A stretch of 64,000 nt of DNA. It comes from Halobacillus hunanensis (GTDB taxonomy: Bacteria > Bacillota > Bacilli > Bacillales > Halobacillaceae). Shown in pieces: positions 7,571 to 16,426 of the stretch. A program made the position numbers and the translations under genes. The notes under the pieces were generated by a model. It ran no database searches, was not told the origin of the DNA, and saw only the letters and a program-made list of their open reading frames with translations. The stretch lies in the NCBI RefSeq assembly GCF_900166655.1, contig NZ_FVZB01000006.1:434001-498000 (forward strand). The letters are read 5' to 3'. Each line of letters starts with the position of its first letter. The first letter of the stretch is position 1.

Positions 7571-8341
7571 ATGAGTTATGTAGTAGATATCAACTGTGAT
7601 ATGGGTGAAAGTTTTGGCGCCTATACGGTGGGCCGTGATGAGGAGATTCTAGATTATGTAACCTCAGCCAATATAGCCTGTGGGTTTCATGCGGGGGATC
7701 CTTCCACGATGAGAAAGACCGTGAAGCTTGCCCTTGATAAAAATGTCGGACTCGGAGCGCACCCTGGTCTTCAGGATTTAGCTGGCTTTGGCCGAAGGAA
7801 CATGAATATTTCCGCAAAAGAGGCTTATGATCTGGTCGTTTACCAAATTGGCGCCCTCTCAGGTTTTATCAAAGCTGAAGGAGGTACGATGCAGCACGTG
7901 AAGCCACACGGCGCTTTATTTAATATGGCGGCCAAAGACGCAGTGCTCGCTAAAGCGATTGCCGAAGGTGTTTATGACGTCGACCCTGAATTGATACTAT
8001 TCGGATTATCGGGAAGCGAACTCGTCAAAGCAGGAAGAAACGCAGGATTGAAAACAGCGAGTGAAGTATTCTCTGACCGAACCTATCAAGAAGATGGATC
8101 ACTCACTTCAAGAACCGAGCCAAATGCTCTCATTACAGACGCTGACGAGGCTATCAAACAGGTGATCCGCATGGTCAAGGAACAGCAAGTATGTTGCGTG
8201 CAAGGATCGGATATTGCTATTGAAGCCGATACGATCTGTATTCATGGGGATGGAGTTACAGCGCTGGAATTTGCTCAAAACATTTCGGCCACGCTGAAAG
8301 AATCCGATATTCAAATTAAACCTATTAAATCCACACTATAA
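7571..8341 (+). CDS. pxpA: 5-oxoprolinase subunit PxpA (LamB/YcsF family)
   Basis: A 256-residue LamB/YcsF protein with the N-terminal [11 protein letters not shown] motif, [27 protein letters not shown] and VKPHGALFN, all conserved acidic and histidine clusters of the family's TIM-like barrel. It acts on the 5-oxoproline ring together with PxpBC. The ATG directly follows the pxpC stop and has a perfect AGGAGG site. Downstream, 24 bases away, is the NRAMP-like transporter, as in the B. subtilis ycsF-ycsG arrangement, although the gene order of the subunits differs. Confidence 0.93.
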   Translation: MSYVVDINCDMGESFGAYTVGRDEEILDYVTSANIACGFHAGDPSTMRKTVKLALDKNVGLGAHPGLQDLAGFGRRNMNISAKEAYDLVVYQIGALSGFIKAEGGTMQHVKPHGALFNMAAKDAVLAKAIAEGVYDVDPELILFGLSGSELVKAGRNAGLKTASEVFSDRTYQEDGSLTSRTEPNALITDADEAIKQVIRMVKEQQVCCVQGSDIAIEADTICIHGDGVTALEFAQNISATLKESDIQIKPIKSTL

Positions 8342-8365
8342 CCTTATAGATAGGAGTCGTATTTT

Positions 8366-9553
8366 ATGAAAAACACCAACCGCAGTATATTGATTGGTGC
8401 CGCCTTCCTGATGGCTACTTCCGCCATTGGCCCAGGCTTCCTAACCCAAACGACGGTCTTTACGGAAGCTCTTGCGGCAAGCTTTGGCTTTGTTATTCTT
8501 ATTTCTATTATTATCGATATTGGCGCACAGATGAACATTTGGCGGATCATCGCTGTTAGTGAAAAACGTGCCCAGGATATCGCCAATGATGTGCTCCCAG
8601 GGCTTGGCTATTTCTTAGCAGCCCTAGTCGTAGCTGGCGGGCTTGCTTTTAACATTGGAAATATCGCAGGTGCTGGTTTAGGAACGAATGTGCTGTTTGG
8701 CATTTCCCCTAAACTGGGGGCCATCCTCAGCGGGGTGCTTGCGATTGGTATTTTTACAGTAAAAGAAGCCGGACGAGTCATGGACCGCTTCACCCAGATA
8801 CTCGGTTTTGTCATGATCGGGCTTACGGTTTATGTGATGTTCACGGCTCAGCCGCCTGTTGGAGAAGCTGTCGTAAAAACATTCGTTCCCGATACTATAG
8901 ACTTTCTAGCCATTGTCACGTTGGTAGGCGGAACAGTGGGCGGTTACATAACCTTCGCCGGGGGGCATCGACTGATTGATGCCGGCCTTAAGGGAAGAGA
9001 AGCTATTCCAGAGGTTACCCGAAGTTCCGTGTACGCGATTGGTGTTGCATCAATTATGAGGATTTTCCTCTTCCTGGCAGTACTCGGCGTCGTATCTCAG
9101 GGCTTAGTTTTAGATGAAAGCAATCCGCCTGCTTCTGTGTTTCAGCATGCTGCCGGAACAATAGGATATAAGATTTTCGGTGTCGTCATGTGGTCAGCTG
9201 CCGTTACCTCGGTTGTAGGAGCTGCTTATACTTCGGTCTCATTTTTACGCTCATTCAGTCCGGCATTAGAGAAAAACCACAGATGGCTGACGATCAGTTT
9301 CATTGCGATTTCCACGCTTGTGTTCGTATTTGTCGGGCAGCCTGTAAGCATATTAGTCTTAGTTGGTTCCGTCAACGGGTTAATCTTACCTATTGCTTTA
9401 GGAGTCATGCTGCTTGCGGCACATAAGAAAAAGATTGTCGGTGACTACAAACACCCTGTCTGGATGACAGTGTTTGGAATCATCATCGTCATCGCTATGA
9501 CGTATATGGGCATCCGAACGCTATTGACCGGGATTCCACAATTATTTAGTTAA
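8366..9553 (+). CDS. NRAMP-family transporter (YcsG-like) of the 5-oxoproline operon
   Basis: A 395-residue membrane protein with about eleven hydrophobic segments and the NRAMP/LeuT-like fold pattern. It belongs to the YcsG branch usually labelled divalent metal transporter. The two metal-site motifs of true NRAMPs are absent: helix 1 reads SAIGPGFLTQ instead of DPGN, and the helix-6 region reads FAGGHRL instead of MPHN. Cotranscription with pxpBCA suggests it imports 5-oxoproline or a related organic substrate, or a counter-ion, rather than metal; this is inference. Terminator follows at 9559. Confidence 0.8.
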   Translation: MKNTNRSILIGAAFLMATSAIGPGFLTQTTVFTEALAASFGFVILISIIIDIGAQMNIWRIIAVSEKRAQDIANDVLPGLGYFLAALVVAGGLAFNIGNIAGAGLGTNVLFGISPKLGAILSGVLAIGIFTVKEAGRVMDRFTQILGFVMIGLTVYVMFTAQPPVGEAVVKTFVPDTIDFLAIVTLVGGTVGGYITFAGGHRLIDAGLKGREAIPEVTRSSVYAIGVASIMRIFLFLAVLGVVSQGLVLDESNPPASVFQHAAGTIGYKIFGVVMWSAAVTSVVGAAYTSVSFLRSFSPALEKNHRWLTISFIAISTLVFVFVGQPVSILVLVGSVNGLILPIALGVMLLAAHKKKIVGDYKHPVWMTVFGIIIVIAMTYMGIRTLLTGIPQLFS

Positions 9554-9558
9554 CTTAC

Positions 9559-9604
9559 AAAAAGGAAGTCTGCAGTGATGATCTTCATTGCAGACTTCCT
9601 TTTT
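9559..9604. terminator. Bidirectional terminator between the NRAMP-like gene and the DUF1445 gene
   Basis: AAAAAGGAAGTCTGCA (9559-9574) pairs with TGCAGACTTCCTTTTT (9589-9604), giving A and T tracts on both sides. It serves the two convergent transcripts. Confidence 0.9.
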
Positions 9605-9607
9605 GAT

Positions 9608-10366
9608 TTATTGTTCTTCTAGTTGATCGGTAATAAGCATATGTCCCGGAGCATGGGCAATCATGATCGATGGCTTAACATTCAACCCAACATTCTGCGG
9701 GGTCACGCCACACGCCCAAAACACAGGGGTCCTTTCGTTTTCGTCAAAAGAAACACTTTCTCCATAATCGGGATGATTAATATCAGAGATGCCAATTTCC
9801 GCTGGGTTTCCGATATGAACAGGACCACCATGAGAAGTCTCAAACCTTTCCGTAACCCTTACAGCCTTATCAATCTCCTCTGATTTCAAAGCCCGCATGC
9901 TCACAACCATATTTCCCTCAAAGCGTCCAGCTCTTTCACATGGAATGTTTGTCTTGTACATTGGCACTACCCGTTGCTGCTCCTGATGAAGTAGTCCGAT
10001 GCCTTCTTCTCGCAGCGCTTTTTCAAACGTAAAACTGCACCCAATAAGAAATGTTACAAAATCCTCTCTCCATTCCTCTTTAATATCCGCAACTTCTCTA
10101 TCAAGTTGACCGTTACGGTAGATTCGATATTTAGGCAGATCCGTTCGAATGTCTGCATCAGCGATTCGCGGCTGTGTGACACCTTCTTCAAGGACATCGA
10201 CAATCGGACAAGACCGTGGATTACGCTGACAAAACAGTAGAAATTCGAATGCATATTCTTTCGGCAAAATGATCATGTTTGCTTGTAAATAGTTATCACA
10301 CATGCCGGAAGTAGTACCCGTGTACTTATTGATGCGGAATGTTTCGCGCTGCTGTTTTGGGTTCAT
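9608..10366 (-). CDS. DUF1445 / YcsI-family putative hydro-lyase (D-glutamate cyclase-like)
   Basis: A 252-residue cytosolic protein with family marks: TSGMCDNYLQANMIILPKE near the N-terminus, CPIVDVLEEG, FLIGCSFTFE, and the C-terminal FWACGVTPQN and IAHAPGHMLITD. In B. subtilis ycsI sits in the kip/5-oxoprolinase cluster, and DUF1445-type domains in mammals convert D-glutamate to 5-oxo-D-proline, so a role in 5-oxoproline or glutamate chemistry fits. Here it has its own promoter and is convergent to the pxp operon. GAGGAG precedes the ATG. The precise substrate is not shown by the sequence. Confidence 0.85.
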   Translation of the reverse strand: MNPKQQRETFRINKYTGTTSGMCDNYLQANMIILPKEYAFEFLLFCQRNPRSCPIVDVLEEGVTQPRIADADIRTDLPKYRIYRNGQLDREVADIKEEWREDFVTFLIGCSFTFEKALREEGIGLLHQEQQRVVPMYKTNIPCERAGRFEGNMVVSMRALKSEEIDKAVRVTERFETSHGGPVHIGNPAEIGISDINHPDYGESVSFDENERTPVFWACGVTPQNVGLNVKPSIMIAHAPGHMLITDQLEEQ

Positions 10367-10504
10367 TAGAAACTTCTCCTCTCACCATTATTAAAAAATG
10401 TTGAACTTGGACTTTACCTCATTATAATAAAACAATTACATAATTCACATCCTTTTGAAACTGTAAAAAATACAATTTATGAGTCAAATTCCATACTACT
10501 TCCT

Positions 10505-10590
10505 AAACGTTTTTAATATTCAGATAAATTATCTTGATTATATTGTTTACTCTGTTCCTTTTCCTTTGTATACTGAAATCGAAACGTTTC
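10505..10590 (+). promoter_or_regulatory. Promoter and LacI-type operators of the secreted glucanase gene
   Basis: The palindrome GAAACGTTTC at 10581-10590 lies just after a candidate -10 (TATACT, 10569-10574; -35 TTTACT, 10547-10552), where a bound repressor would block initiation. The same 10-mer occurs at the two other promoters of this locus (16235 and 16391). A weaker AAACGTTT half-match at 10505-10512, about 76 bases upstream, could be an auxiliary operator. Confidence 0.7.
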
Positions 10591-10619
10591 ACTAAATGTA
10601 TGAAAGGATGGTTAATACT

Positions 10620-11972
10620 TTGAAGAAACTATGTATATTGTTGTTCGGATTCGTTTTAATGGCACATGTAACTCTTCCTTCTTCGATTACTGCGGCGTCT
10701 TCTCCTCCTGGAAAGAAAATAGCTTTATCTAAACAACTAGAAGCCATATCGAAACAAACCTACCGTTACTTTGAAGACTTTACAGATGAAGATACTGGGC
10801 TGACTTATGATGCAGTAAGACTTAACAATGGTGAAGTTGCCGCTCAAAAACACACCTCTCCTACTAACATTGGAATGTATTTGATGAGTACGATTTCAGC
10901 GGAAGAAATGGGTCTTATTACCAAAGAAGAAGCTATTAATAAAATAACTACCACCGTTCATACCTTGGAGGAAATGAAAACTTGGAATGGACTGTACTAT
11001 AACTGGTACTACACAGATGATGGATCATTGATGACAGATTGGGGACAGTTTATTTCAACTGTAGACAATGGATGGCTTTCTGCGGGGCTTATCGTTACTG
11101 GACAAGCATACCCTGAGCTATATCCCCGGGTAAATAAGATCGTAAAGGCAATGGATTATTCCACTCTGTATGACCCAGAAGTAGGTCAAATGCGGGGCGG
11201 ATTCGATGTTGAAACCGGGAGTCACACAGCTCACCATTACGGCGCTTTCTATACGGAACCTAGATTGGCAAGCTATATCGCTATCGGCAAAGGTGATGTC
11301 CCCAAAGAACATTGGTGGAAAATGTACCGAACCATGCCTGAGAGCTGGGACTGGCAGTCACAAACACCAGAAGGCTATACCGAAATCTATGATGGTGTAG
11401 AAGTTTTCGAAGGACATTACACCTATAAAGGTACAGAATTTGTGCCGAGTTGGGGAGGAAGCATGTTCGAAGCCTTGATGCCATCACTAGTTCTTAAAGA
11501 AAAGGAATTAGGAAAAGATGCCCTTGGTCTAAACAATCAGCGTCATACTGACATTCAAATCGAATATGCTGAAGATCAAGGCTATGCGGCCTGGGGCATG
11601 TCACCATCTGCCACTCCAGAAGGGTACTCTGAATTTGGTGCAACTCCATTGGGAATGGAAGGATACAAGTCCGATGGAACCGTCACCCCTCACGCTACGT
11701 TCTTAGCATTAGAGTACGCACCGATGGAAGCGTTTGAAAACATTCAAACATTGAGAAGTTTTGACGCCTACGGAAAATATGGATTTCTTGATTCAGTTAA
11801 TGTAGAAACAGGTGAAGTCACCAATGCTTACTTGGCCTTAGATCAGGGCATGACAATGGTATCAATCGTAAACTATTTACAAGACGGTGTAATAAGAGAC
11901 TATTTTCACCAGGGCAAAATCGGCAAAAGCCCTGAAGACCTCTTGATTAAGGAAGAGTTTTCAATAGAGTAA
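10620..11972 (+). CDS. Secreted GH144/glucoamylase-like (DUF3131-type) glycoside hydrolase, probable endo-beta-1,2-glucanase
   Basis: A 450-residue exported enzyme. The TTG at 10620 is the likely start: AAAGGATGG lies at the right distance and it yields a clean signal peptide (KK, hydrophobic core, then ITAASS cleavage region); an ATG at 10596 would add eight residues. The mature part has family marks of the (alpha/alpha)6 glucoamylase-like clan: TSPTNIGMYL, LYYNWYYTDD, ISTVDNGWLSAGL, MRGGFD, EFVPSWGGSMFEALMP. GH144 enzymes of this size cut linear beta-1,2-glucan to sophoro-oligosaccharides. Its operator is shared with the ABC importer and GH3 genes. Specificity is inferred from family and neighbours. 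Confidence 0.75.
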   Translation: MKKLCILLFGFVLMAHVTLPSSITAASSPPGKKIALSKQLEAISKQTYRYFEDFTDEDTGLTYDAVRLNNGEVAAQKHTSPTNIGMYLMSTISAEEMGLITKEEAINKITTTVHTLEEMKTWNGLYYNWYYTDDGSLMTDWGQFISTVDNGWLSAGLIVTGQAYPELYPRVNKIVKAMDYSTLYDPEVGQMRGGFDVETGSHTAHHYGAFYTEPRLASYIAIGKGDVPKEHWWKMYRTMPESWDWQSQTPEGYTEIYDGVEVFEGHYTYKGTEFVPSWGGSMFEALMPSLVLKEKELGKDALGLNNQRHTDIQIEYAEDQGYAAWGMSPSATPEGYSEFGATPLGMEGYKSDGTVTPHATFLALEYAPMEAFENIQTLRSFDAYGKYGFLDSVNVETGEVTNAYLALDQGMTMVSIVNYLQDGVIRDYFHQGKIGKSPEDLLIKEEFSIE

Positions 11973-12011
11973 CCATAGGCAATTGAATATTCCACTTAAC
12001 ACCTCATGCAA

Positions 12012-12039
12012 AAGGCGCCCATTCAAGATAGGGCGCCTT
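12012..12039. terminator. Bidirectional terminator between the GH144-like and lacI-type genes
   Basis: AAGGCGCCC (12012-12020) pairs with GGGCGCCTT (12031-12039) across a 10-base loop, between two convergent genes. The T tract is short on both sides. Confidence 0.75.
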
Positions 12040-12056
12040 CTAACAACACAAGCTAT

Positions 12057-13064
12057 TTAATCCTTTTCCAAATTCCCATGTTTTTCAACCGAACTCCGCT
12101 CAACCAAATCAGTTGGCAGGGTAAATGATTTTTCAACTTCCTCCCCTGCCAGCATTTGAAAAATCATGTGAACAGACAAGGCCCCCGCTTCATATTTAGG
12201 CTGCCTTACCGTAGATAACGGCGGTGTCACGTACTCTGACAGCTGAATATCATCAAATCCAATAATGGAAATGTCATCAGGAACTTTTATGTTCTTTTCC
12301 GAAAAGGCTTGTAATCCGCCTATGGCCATTTCATCATTCGCGAAAAATATAGCGTCAGGCAATTTTTGCTGAGCAATTAACATTTTCGTTGAACGATAAC
12401 CTCCTTCACGTGTGAAATCGCCATTAATTTTCAAACGTGATTGAAAGGGGATCTTATGGTCCTCGAGAGCCTGCTGATACCCTTGAAATCTTTCCTCATT
12501 ATCATGGGAATTTAACGGTCCGCTGACATATGCGATGGAACGGTGAGCTTTTTTGATTAAATATTCTGTTGCTTCATATCCGCCCTGGCGATTGTTCACT
12601 TCTACGTGAATAACGAACGGATTGTCGACTTTCCTGTCCAGCACTACAATAGGAAAGTCTTTCCGCGCGGAAGATCTGATCACTTCGGTGCTTATGTTCT
12701 GAGCAAGCACGATCGCCCCATCTACTCTTTTTTCCTTTAAAAATTTAGAGGCTGTTGATTTTTCCCCGCCCACTGAGCTGCAGGCAATGAGGTCGAACCC
12801 ATTTGAGGCTGTTACTTCTTGCACCCCTTTTATTAACTCGGAAAAGTAAGGGCCTGATAGATCACTTAATAGTAAGGCAATCGTATTCGTTTTCGTTCGT
12901 TTTAAATCCGAAGCAAACCCGTTCTTTTGATAATTTAACTCCTCTGCCGCTCGCAGTACTTTGTCAATCGTCGCGGCACTTACTTTTTCAATTCCGTTAA
13001 GAGCGTAGGAGGCAGTGGATACAGCTACTCCTGCTCTTTTCGCAACATCCTTAATCGTCGCCAT
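12057..13064 (-). CDS. LacI/GalR-family repressor of the oligosaccharide locus
   Basis: A 335-residue regulator: N-terminal helix-turn-helix (MATIKDVAKRAGVAVSTASYALNG split over residues 1-24), then a periplasmic-binding-like sugar-sensing domain ending with the STVRQPKYEAG motif. The ATG at 13064 is preferred over the upstream one because of its GGGGGAG site and the canonical MATIKDVA start. It is the last gene of the ABC operon. The only strong LacI-type palindromes nearby are the three GAAACGTTTC sites at the promoters of the glucanase, ABC and GH3 units, so it probably represses all three, including its own operon. The inducer is probably an imported oligosaccharide. Confidence 0.88.
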   Translation of the reverse strand: MATIKDVAKRAGVAVSTASYALNGIEKVSAATIDKVLRAAEELNYQKNGFASDLKRTKTNTIALLLSDLSGPYFSELIKGVQEVTASNGFDLIACSSVGGEKSTASKFLKEKRVDGAIVLAQNISTEVIRSSARKDFPIVVLDRKVDNPFVIHVEVNNRQGGYEATEYLIKKAHRSIAYVSGPLNSHDNEERFQGYQQALEDHKIPFQSRLKINGDFTREGGYRSTKMLIAQQKLPDAIFFANDEMAIGGLQAFSEKNIKVPDDISIIGFDDIQLSEYVTPPLSTVRQPKYEAGALSVHMIFQMLAGEEVEKSFTLPTDLVERSSVEKHGNLEKD

Positions 13065-13129
13065 CGTACTCCCCCATATTAACCAATTCATTACATCTAT
13101 TGTAACTTATAGACAAATAGATTATAGAG

Positions 13130-13960
13130 TTATTTGATTCCTGACATCGTAAAGCCTTCCACAATATACTTTTGAAAAAAAGAAAAAATAATGATAATCG
13201 GCACAACCATGAACGCTGCTCCGGCCATTTGCAGAGCGAAATTGTTGGCATACTGGCCCTGTAATAAAGAAAGGCCCACAGATAACGTGTAAAGACTCTC
13301 ATCGTTTGCAATGATCAACGGCCATAGGAAGCTGTTCCAGCCAGCTATGAAGGTTAATATCCCTTGCACTGCAAAAATAGGTTTGGCTATTGGTATAACC
13401 AATCTGAAAAAAATATAAAACTCTCCCGCGCCATCTAATCTAGCCGCCTCTAGCAAATCATTAGGGATAGTGGTCATAAACTGCCGGAATAAAAAGATGC
13501 TGAAGGCGACCGCCAAACCTGGCAGTACAATTCCTGTCATCGTATTCGTCAGCCCCATCTCATTTAACAGCAAGTAGACGGGAATCATCGTCACTTGACC
13601 TGGAATCATCATTGTTGCTAACACTAAATAAAAGATCTTCTCGCGCCCTTTGAATTGATATTTAGCAAAACCATAACCCGCCATAGCATTAAACAATAAC
13701 CCGATAAACGAGCAAAGGACAACAATGATCGTATTCTTTAAATAAACTGCAAAATTCATCGTTGTAAATAGTTTTATATAGTTTTCGAGGGTCGGATTCT
13801 CAGGAAATAACGTAGGTGGAATGGCTAGTACCTCACTTTCTGGTTTGAAGGAACTTGAGATCATCCAAATGAAAGGAATGGATACCACGACCCCGCCTAT
13901 CACCATAAGAGTGATGATGAGAGACCTTTCAACTTTACCCTTTTTAGTAGCTGTAGCCAT
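13130..13960 (-). CDS. ABC sugar transporter permease (MalG type)
   Basis: A 276-residue inner-membrane permease with six segments and the EAA loop (EAARLDGAGEFYIFFRLVIPIAKP split around residue 195-218). The C-terminus (KYIVEGFTMSGIK) is typical of MalG-like subunits of carbohydrate uptake family 1. It follows the MalF-type gene by 19 bases and pairs with it. No ATPase gene is in the locus, so the importer must borrow a shared MsmK-like ATPase, as is common in Bacillaceae. Confidence 0.9.
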   Translation of the reverse strand: MATATKKGKVERSLIITLMVIGGVVVSIPFIWMISSSFKPESEVLAIPPTLFPENPTLENYIKLFTTMNFAVYLKNTIIVVLCSFIGLLFNAMAGYGFAKYQFKGREKIFYLVLATMMIPGQVTMIPVYLLLNEMGLTNTMTGIVLPGLAVAFSIFLFRQFMTTIPNDLLEAARLDGAGEFYIFFRLVIPIAKPIFAVQGILTFIAGWNSFLWPLIIANDESLYTLSVGLSLLQGQYANNFALQMAGAAFMVVPIIIIFSFFQKYIVEGFTMSGIK

Positions 13961-13979
13961 AAGCGTTAACTCCTCTCTT

Positions 13980-14870
13980 CTAATACTCTGTTTCTGATTT
14001 TCTAAACTTGAATTGAATTAATGTGACGATAATGATTAAGATGAACAGCACAAATGATCCTGCCGCCGCATAGCCGAACTCGCTAAATTGGAAACCTTCC
14101 TTATATATAAACAGCGCAATCGAAAGTGTGCCGTTCAACGGACCGCCATCGGTCATAACAAATGGCTCTTCGAAAAATTGCATCCAGCCAATTAATGTAG
14201 TGATCGTGACAAAGAATGTAGCATATCTCAGCAGAGGCAGCGTCACATGAAACAGTACTTGCAGTCTATTGGCCCCATCCATTCTCGCAGCTTCATAATA
14301 GGATTTGGGAATCCCTTGCAGAGCAGCTAAGAAAATGATCATATTAATGCCAATCCCTTTCCATACAGCCAAAATAATCAAGGATAGTTTGGCGATGGTC
14401 GGCTCTTGAAGCCATGGAATATTCTCCACACTCAGTAATGATAATAAGTAATTAAATAAACCATATTCGGTGTTATAAAGATATCCCCAGATCACAGCAA
14501 CAGCGATGATATTGGTGATCGAAGGCATATAGAAAACGGCTCGAAAGGTACTAAACAGCCAGTTACTTCCATAATTCAGCATTAAGGCAATTGATAAAGA
14601 AGATATAATCACCAATGGTACCCCGATAACTACATAAAACACCGTATTATAAACCGATTTTAGAAACGTCTCATCTGAGAGAAGTTCTTTATAATTCTCC
14701 AACCCAATAAATGTGATCGTTGACCAATCAGCAAGCCCCTTCAAATTCAAATCAGTAAAACTGATCACAAAGGCGATAAAGATTGGAATAAGGCTGAATA
14801 CTGTCAACAATATAACTGCCGGAGCTATGAACATATAGGGGTGTTTGCTCTTAAACTGATTCTTGTTCAT
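13980..14870 (-). CDS. ABC sugar transporter permease (MalF type)
   Basis: A 296-residue permease with six membrane segments and the EAA loop EAARMDGANRLQVLFHVTLP. N-terminal KSKHPYMFIAPAVILL and the MQFFEEPFVMTDGGP segment are typical of MalF-like CUT1 subunits. It forms the channel with the MalG-type protein encoded next. It lies 99 bases after the binding-protein gene, with a stem-loop in between that probably lowers its expression relative to the binding protein. Confidence 0.9.
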   Translation of the reverse strand: MNKNQFKSKHPYMFIAPAVILLTVFSLIPIFIAFVISFTDLNLKGLADWSTITFIGLENYKELLSDETFLKSVYNTVFYVVIGVPLVIISSLSIALMLNYGSNWLFSTFRAVFYMPSITNIIAVAVIWGYLYNTEYGLFNYLLSLLSVENIPWLQEPTIAKLSLIILAVWKGIGINMIIFLAALQGIPKSYYEAARMDGANRLQVLFHVTLPLLRYATFFVTITTLIGWMQFFEEPFVMTDGGPLNGTLSIALFIYKEGFQFSEFGYAAAGSFVLFILIIIVTLIQFKFRKSETEY

Positions 14871-14904
14871 GGAAACCCACCTTACTAAAATCCTTCAGTT
14901 TTTG

Positions 14905-14954
14905 ATAAAAAATGATGATGGAATGAAAGCAGACTTCCTTTTCACCCCATCATC
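14905..14954 (-). terminator. Stem-loop between binding-protein and permease genes (probable partial terminator)
   Basis: On the minus strand CCATCATC... pairing is given by GATGATGG (14914-14921) and CCATCATC (14947-14954), followed in transcription direction by ATTTTTTATC. The long loop and its position inside the operon suggest partial termination or mRNA stabilisation, giving more binding protein than permease. Confidence 0.5.
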
Positions 14955-14969
14955 CATAAAGAACGTGCG

Positions 14970-16205
14970 CTATTCTTTGAGTAAGTTTTGTGCGGTCTGG
15001 TTGAATTTCTTCAGTTCCTCCTCTAAATCCGCACCGCCAACTACGATTCGTTCGATTGTGCTTAACAGCTCTTGAGCGATACGTTCAAATTGTGGTGTTG
15101 GCAACCCTGGTTTCGTATGTTCTAGTTGTTTTCCGAAAGTTGCATACATTGGATCTTCCTTCATGATAGGTTTGTCCCAAGCTTCTGTTCTAGAAGGTAA
15201 CGTATTCGATGCTTTCAACCATTCAATTTGAGTATCTACTTCTGTCATATAGGAGATGAATTTCAGCGCTCCGTCTACATTATCGGAATTATGAAAGACT
15301 GATAGATTTGCTCCACCCATACTCGACGTGTTCGTCTCTTTCTTTGGCATAACGGCTGTTGCCCATTTTCCTTCAAGATCTGGCGCTTGATCATTAATGA
15401 TATTAATCATCCATGGACCACTGAAAAACATTGGCTTTGTCCCTTTTTTAAACGCCTGGACAATGTCTAGTCCTTGTTGAGCTTGAGCAATTCCTTCTTC
15501 AAAGTAACTGGTATAATATTTAATCGCTTCTTTAAATTCTGGCGAGTCGAAGTTCAAATCATTTTCTTCTAAGTTTGCTTCATACCCATTTTGCCAGGCA
15601 AAAATGAATGGCGTTATCTGATCGTTGCGGTCAATATCCAGTCCATAATACTCTTCTCCGCGATCTGCCAGCTTACTTGCTGCCGCTTTTAATTCTTCCC
15701 ACGTCTTAGGAGGTTCTTCATAGCCTGCTTCTTTCAGCAGATCCGTGCGATAGTATAGAACACGAGTATCTACGTACCATGGGATCCCAACAATTTGATC
15801 ATCGTATTTCATCGTGGAAACAGATCCATTAAAGTAGTTTTCTTTTGCAAATGAAGGGTAATCCTCCACATATTCCGACAAGTCCATTAATGCACCTGCT
15901 TCCGCAAATTCAGCCACCCAGGTTGTACCTAACTGCACAACATCGGGTCCGTTACCTGAAGCGACTGCAGTAAGCAGCTTATCGTGGGCTCTGTCCCACG
16001 GAATAGCTTGAACATCAACTTTCAGATCTGGATTTTCTTTTTCAAACTTCTTACTAAACTCTTTAAGCTTCTTGCCTTCCTCCCCCATAGCCCAAACTGA
16101 GATTGTGTTTTCACCGCCACCAGAAGAATTACTCTCTTCAGAACAAGCAGCTAATGCAAAGGATAAAACAATAATAGCTACTAAACCGAACAGCTTCTTT
16201 TTCAC
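14970..16205 (-). CDS. Sugar ABC transporter substrate-binding lipoprotein
   Basis: A 411-residue family-1 extracellular binding protein. The GTG at 16205 is the likely start: GGGGTGG lies eight bases upstream, whereas it would abut the ATG at 16217. It gives a lipoprotein signal (KKKLFGLVAIIVL...) with lipobox LAAC and Cys21 as the lipidated residue, then a serine/glycine linker. Body motifs such as VDTRVLYYRTDLLKEAG are typical. It captures oligosaccharide outside the cell and delivers it to the MalF/MalG pair. The layout with GH3 next door resembles the Listeria innocua sophoro-oligosaccharide system (Lin1840/Lin1841), so beta-1,2-linked gluco-oligosaccharides are a good guess. Confidence 0.88.
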   Translation of the reverse strand: MKKKLFGLVAIIVLSFALAACSEESNSSGGGENTISVWAMGEEGKKLKEFSKKFEKENPDLKVDVQAIPWDRAHDKLLTAVASGNGPDVVQLGTTWVAEFAEAGALMDLSEYVEDYPSFAKENYFNGSVSTMKYDDQIVGIPWYVDTRVLYYRTDLLKEAGYEEPPKTWEELKAAASKLADRGEEYYGLDIDRNDQITPFIFAWQNGYEANLEENDLNFDSPEFKEAIKYYTSYFEEGIAQAQQGLDIVQAFKKGTKPMFFSGPWMINIINDQAPDLEGKWATAVMPKKETNTSSMGGANLSVFHNSDNVDGALKFISYMTEVDTQIEWLKASNTLPSRTEAWDKPIMKEDPMYATFGKQLEHTKPGLPTPQFERIAQELLSTIERIVVGGADLEEELKKFNQTAQNLLKE

Positions 16206-16234
16206 GACAACATCCACCCCTTTGTTAAATTGTT

Positions 16235-16282
16235 GAAACGTTTCGATAAATTTATTCTACTCAATATTGAATCCGCTTTCAA
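16235..16282 (-). promoter_or_regulatory. Promoter and operator of the ABC importer operon
   Basis: On the minus strand TTGAAA (16282-16277), a 17-base spacer and TAGAAT (16259-16254) form a promoter; the palindrome GAAACGTTTC follows at 16244-16235, around the transcription start. This matches repression by the LacI-type protein encoded at the end of the operon. Confidence 0.75.
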
Positions 16283-16342
16283 TAACTTTTTTGAAATTTT
16301 TGTTTTTTAGTATAAAATTCACTTAATATAGCAACTGATCCA

Positions 16343-16400
16343 TTGACTTTACCGAAACACCGGCTTATACTTCTTACTATAAAATATTTCGAAACGTTTC
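16343..16400 (+). promoter_or_regulatory. Promoter and operator of the GH3 beta-glucosidase gene
   Basis: TTGACT (16343-16348), a 17-base spacer and TATACT (16366-16371) form a strong promoter. GAAACGTTTC lies at 16391-16400, about 20 bases after the -10 box, between the start site and the ribosome site (AGGAGGG). Confidence 0.78.
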
Positions 16401-16426
16401 AATATAACTCGATCAGGAGGGAATCT

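Noticed and set aside
16343-16426. Longer N-terminus for the GH3 enzyme
   Set aside because: It would be coded by the promoter and operator; the ATG at 16427 has AGGAGGG.
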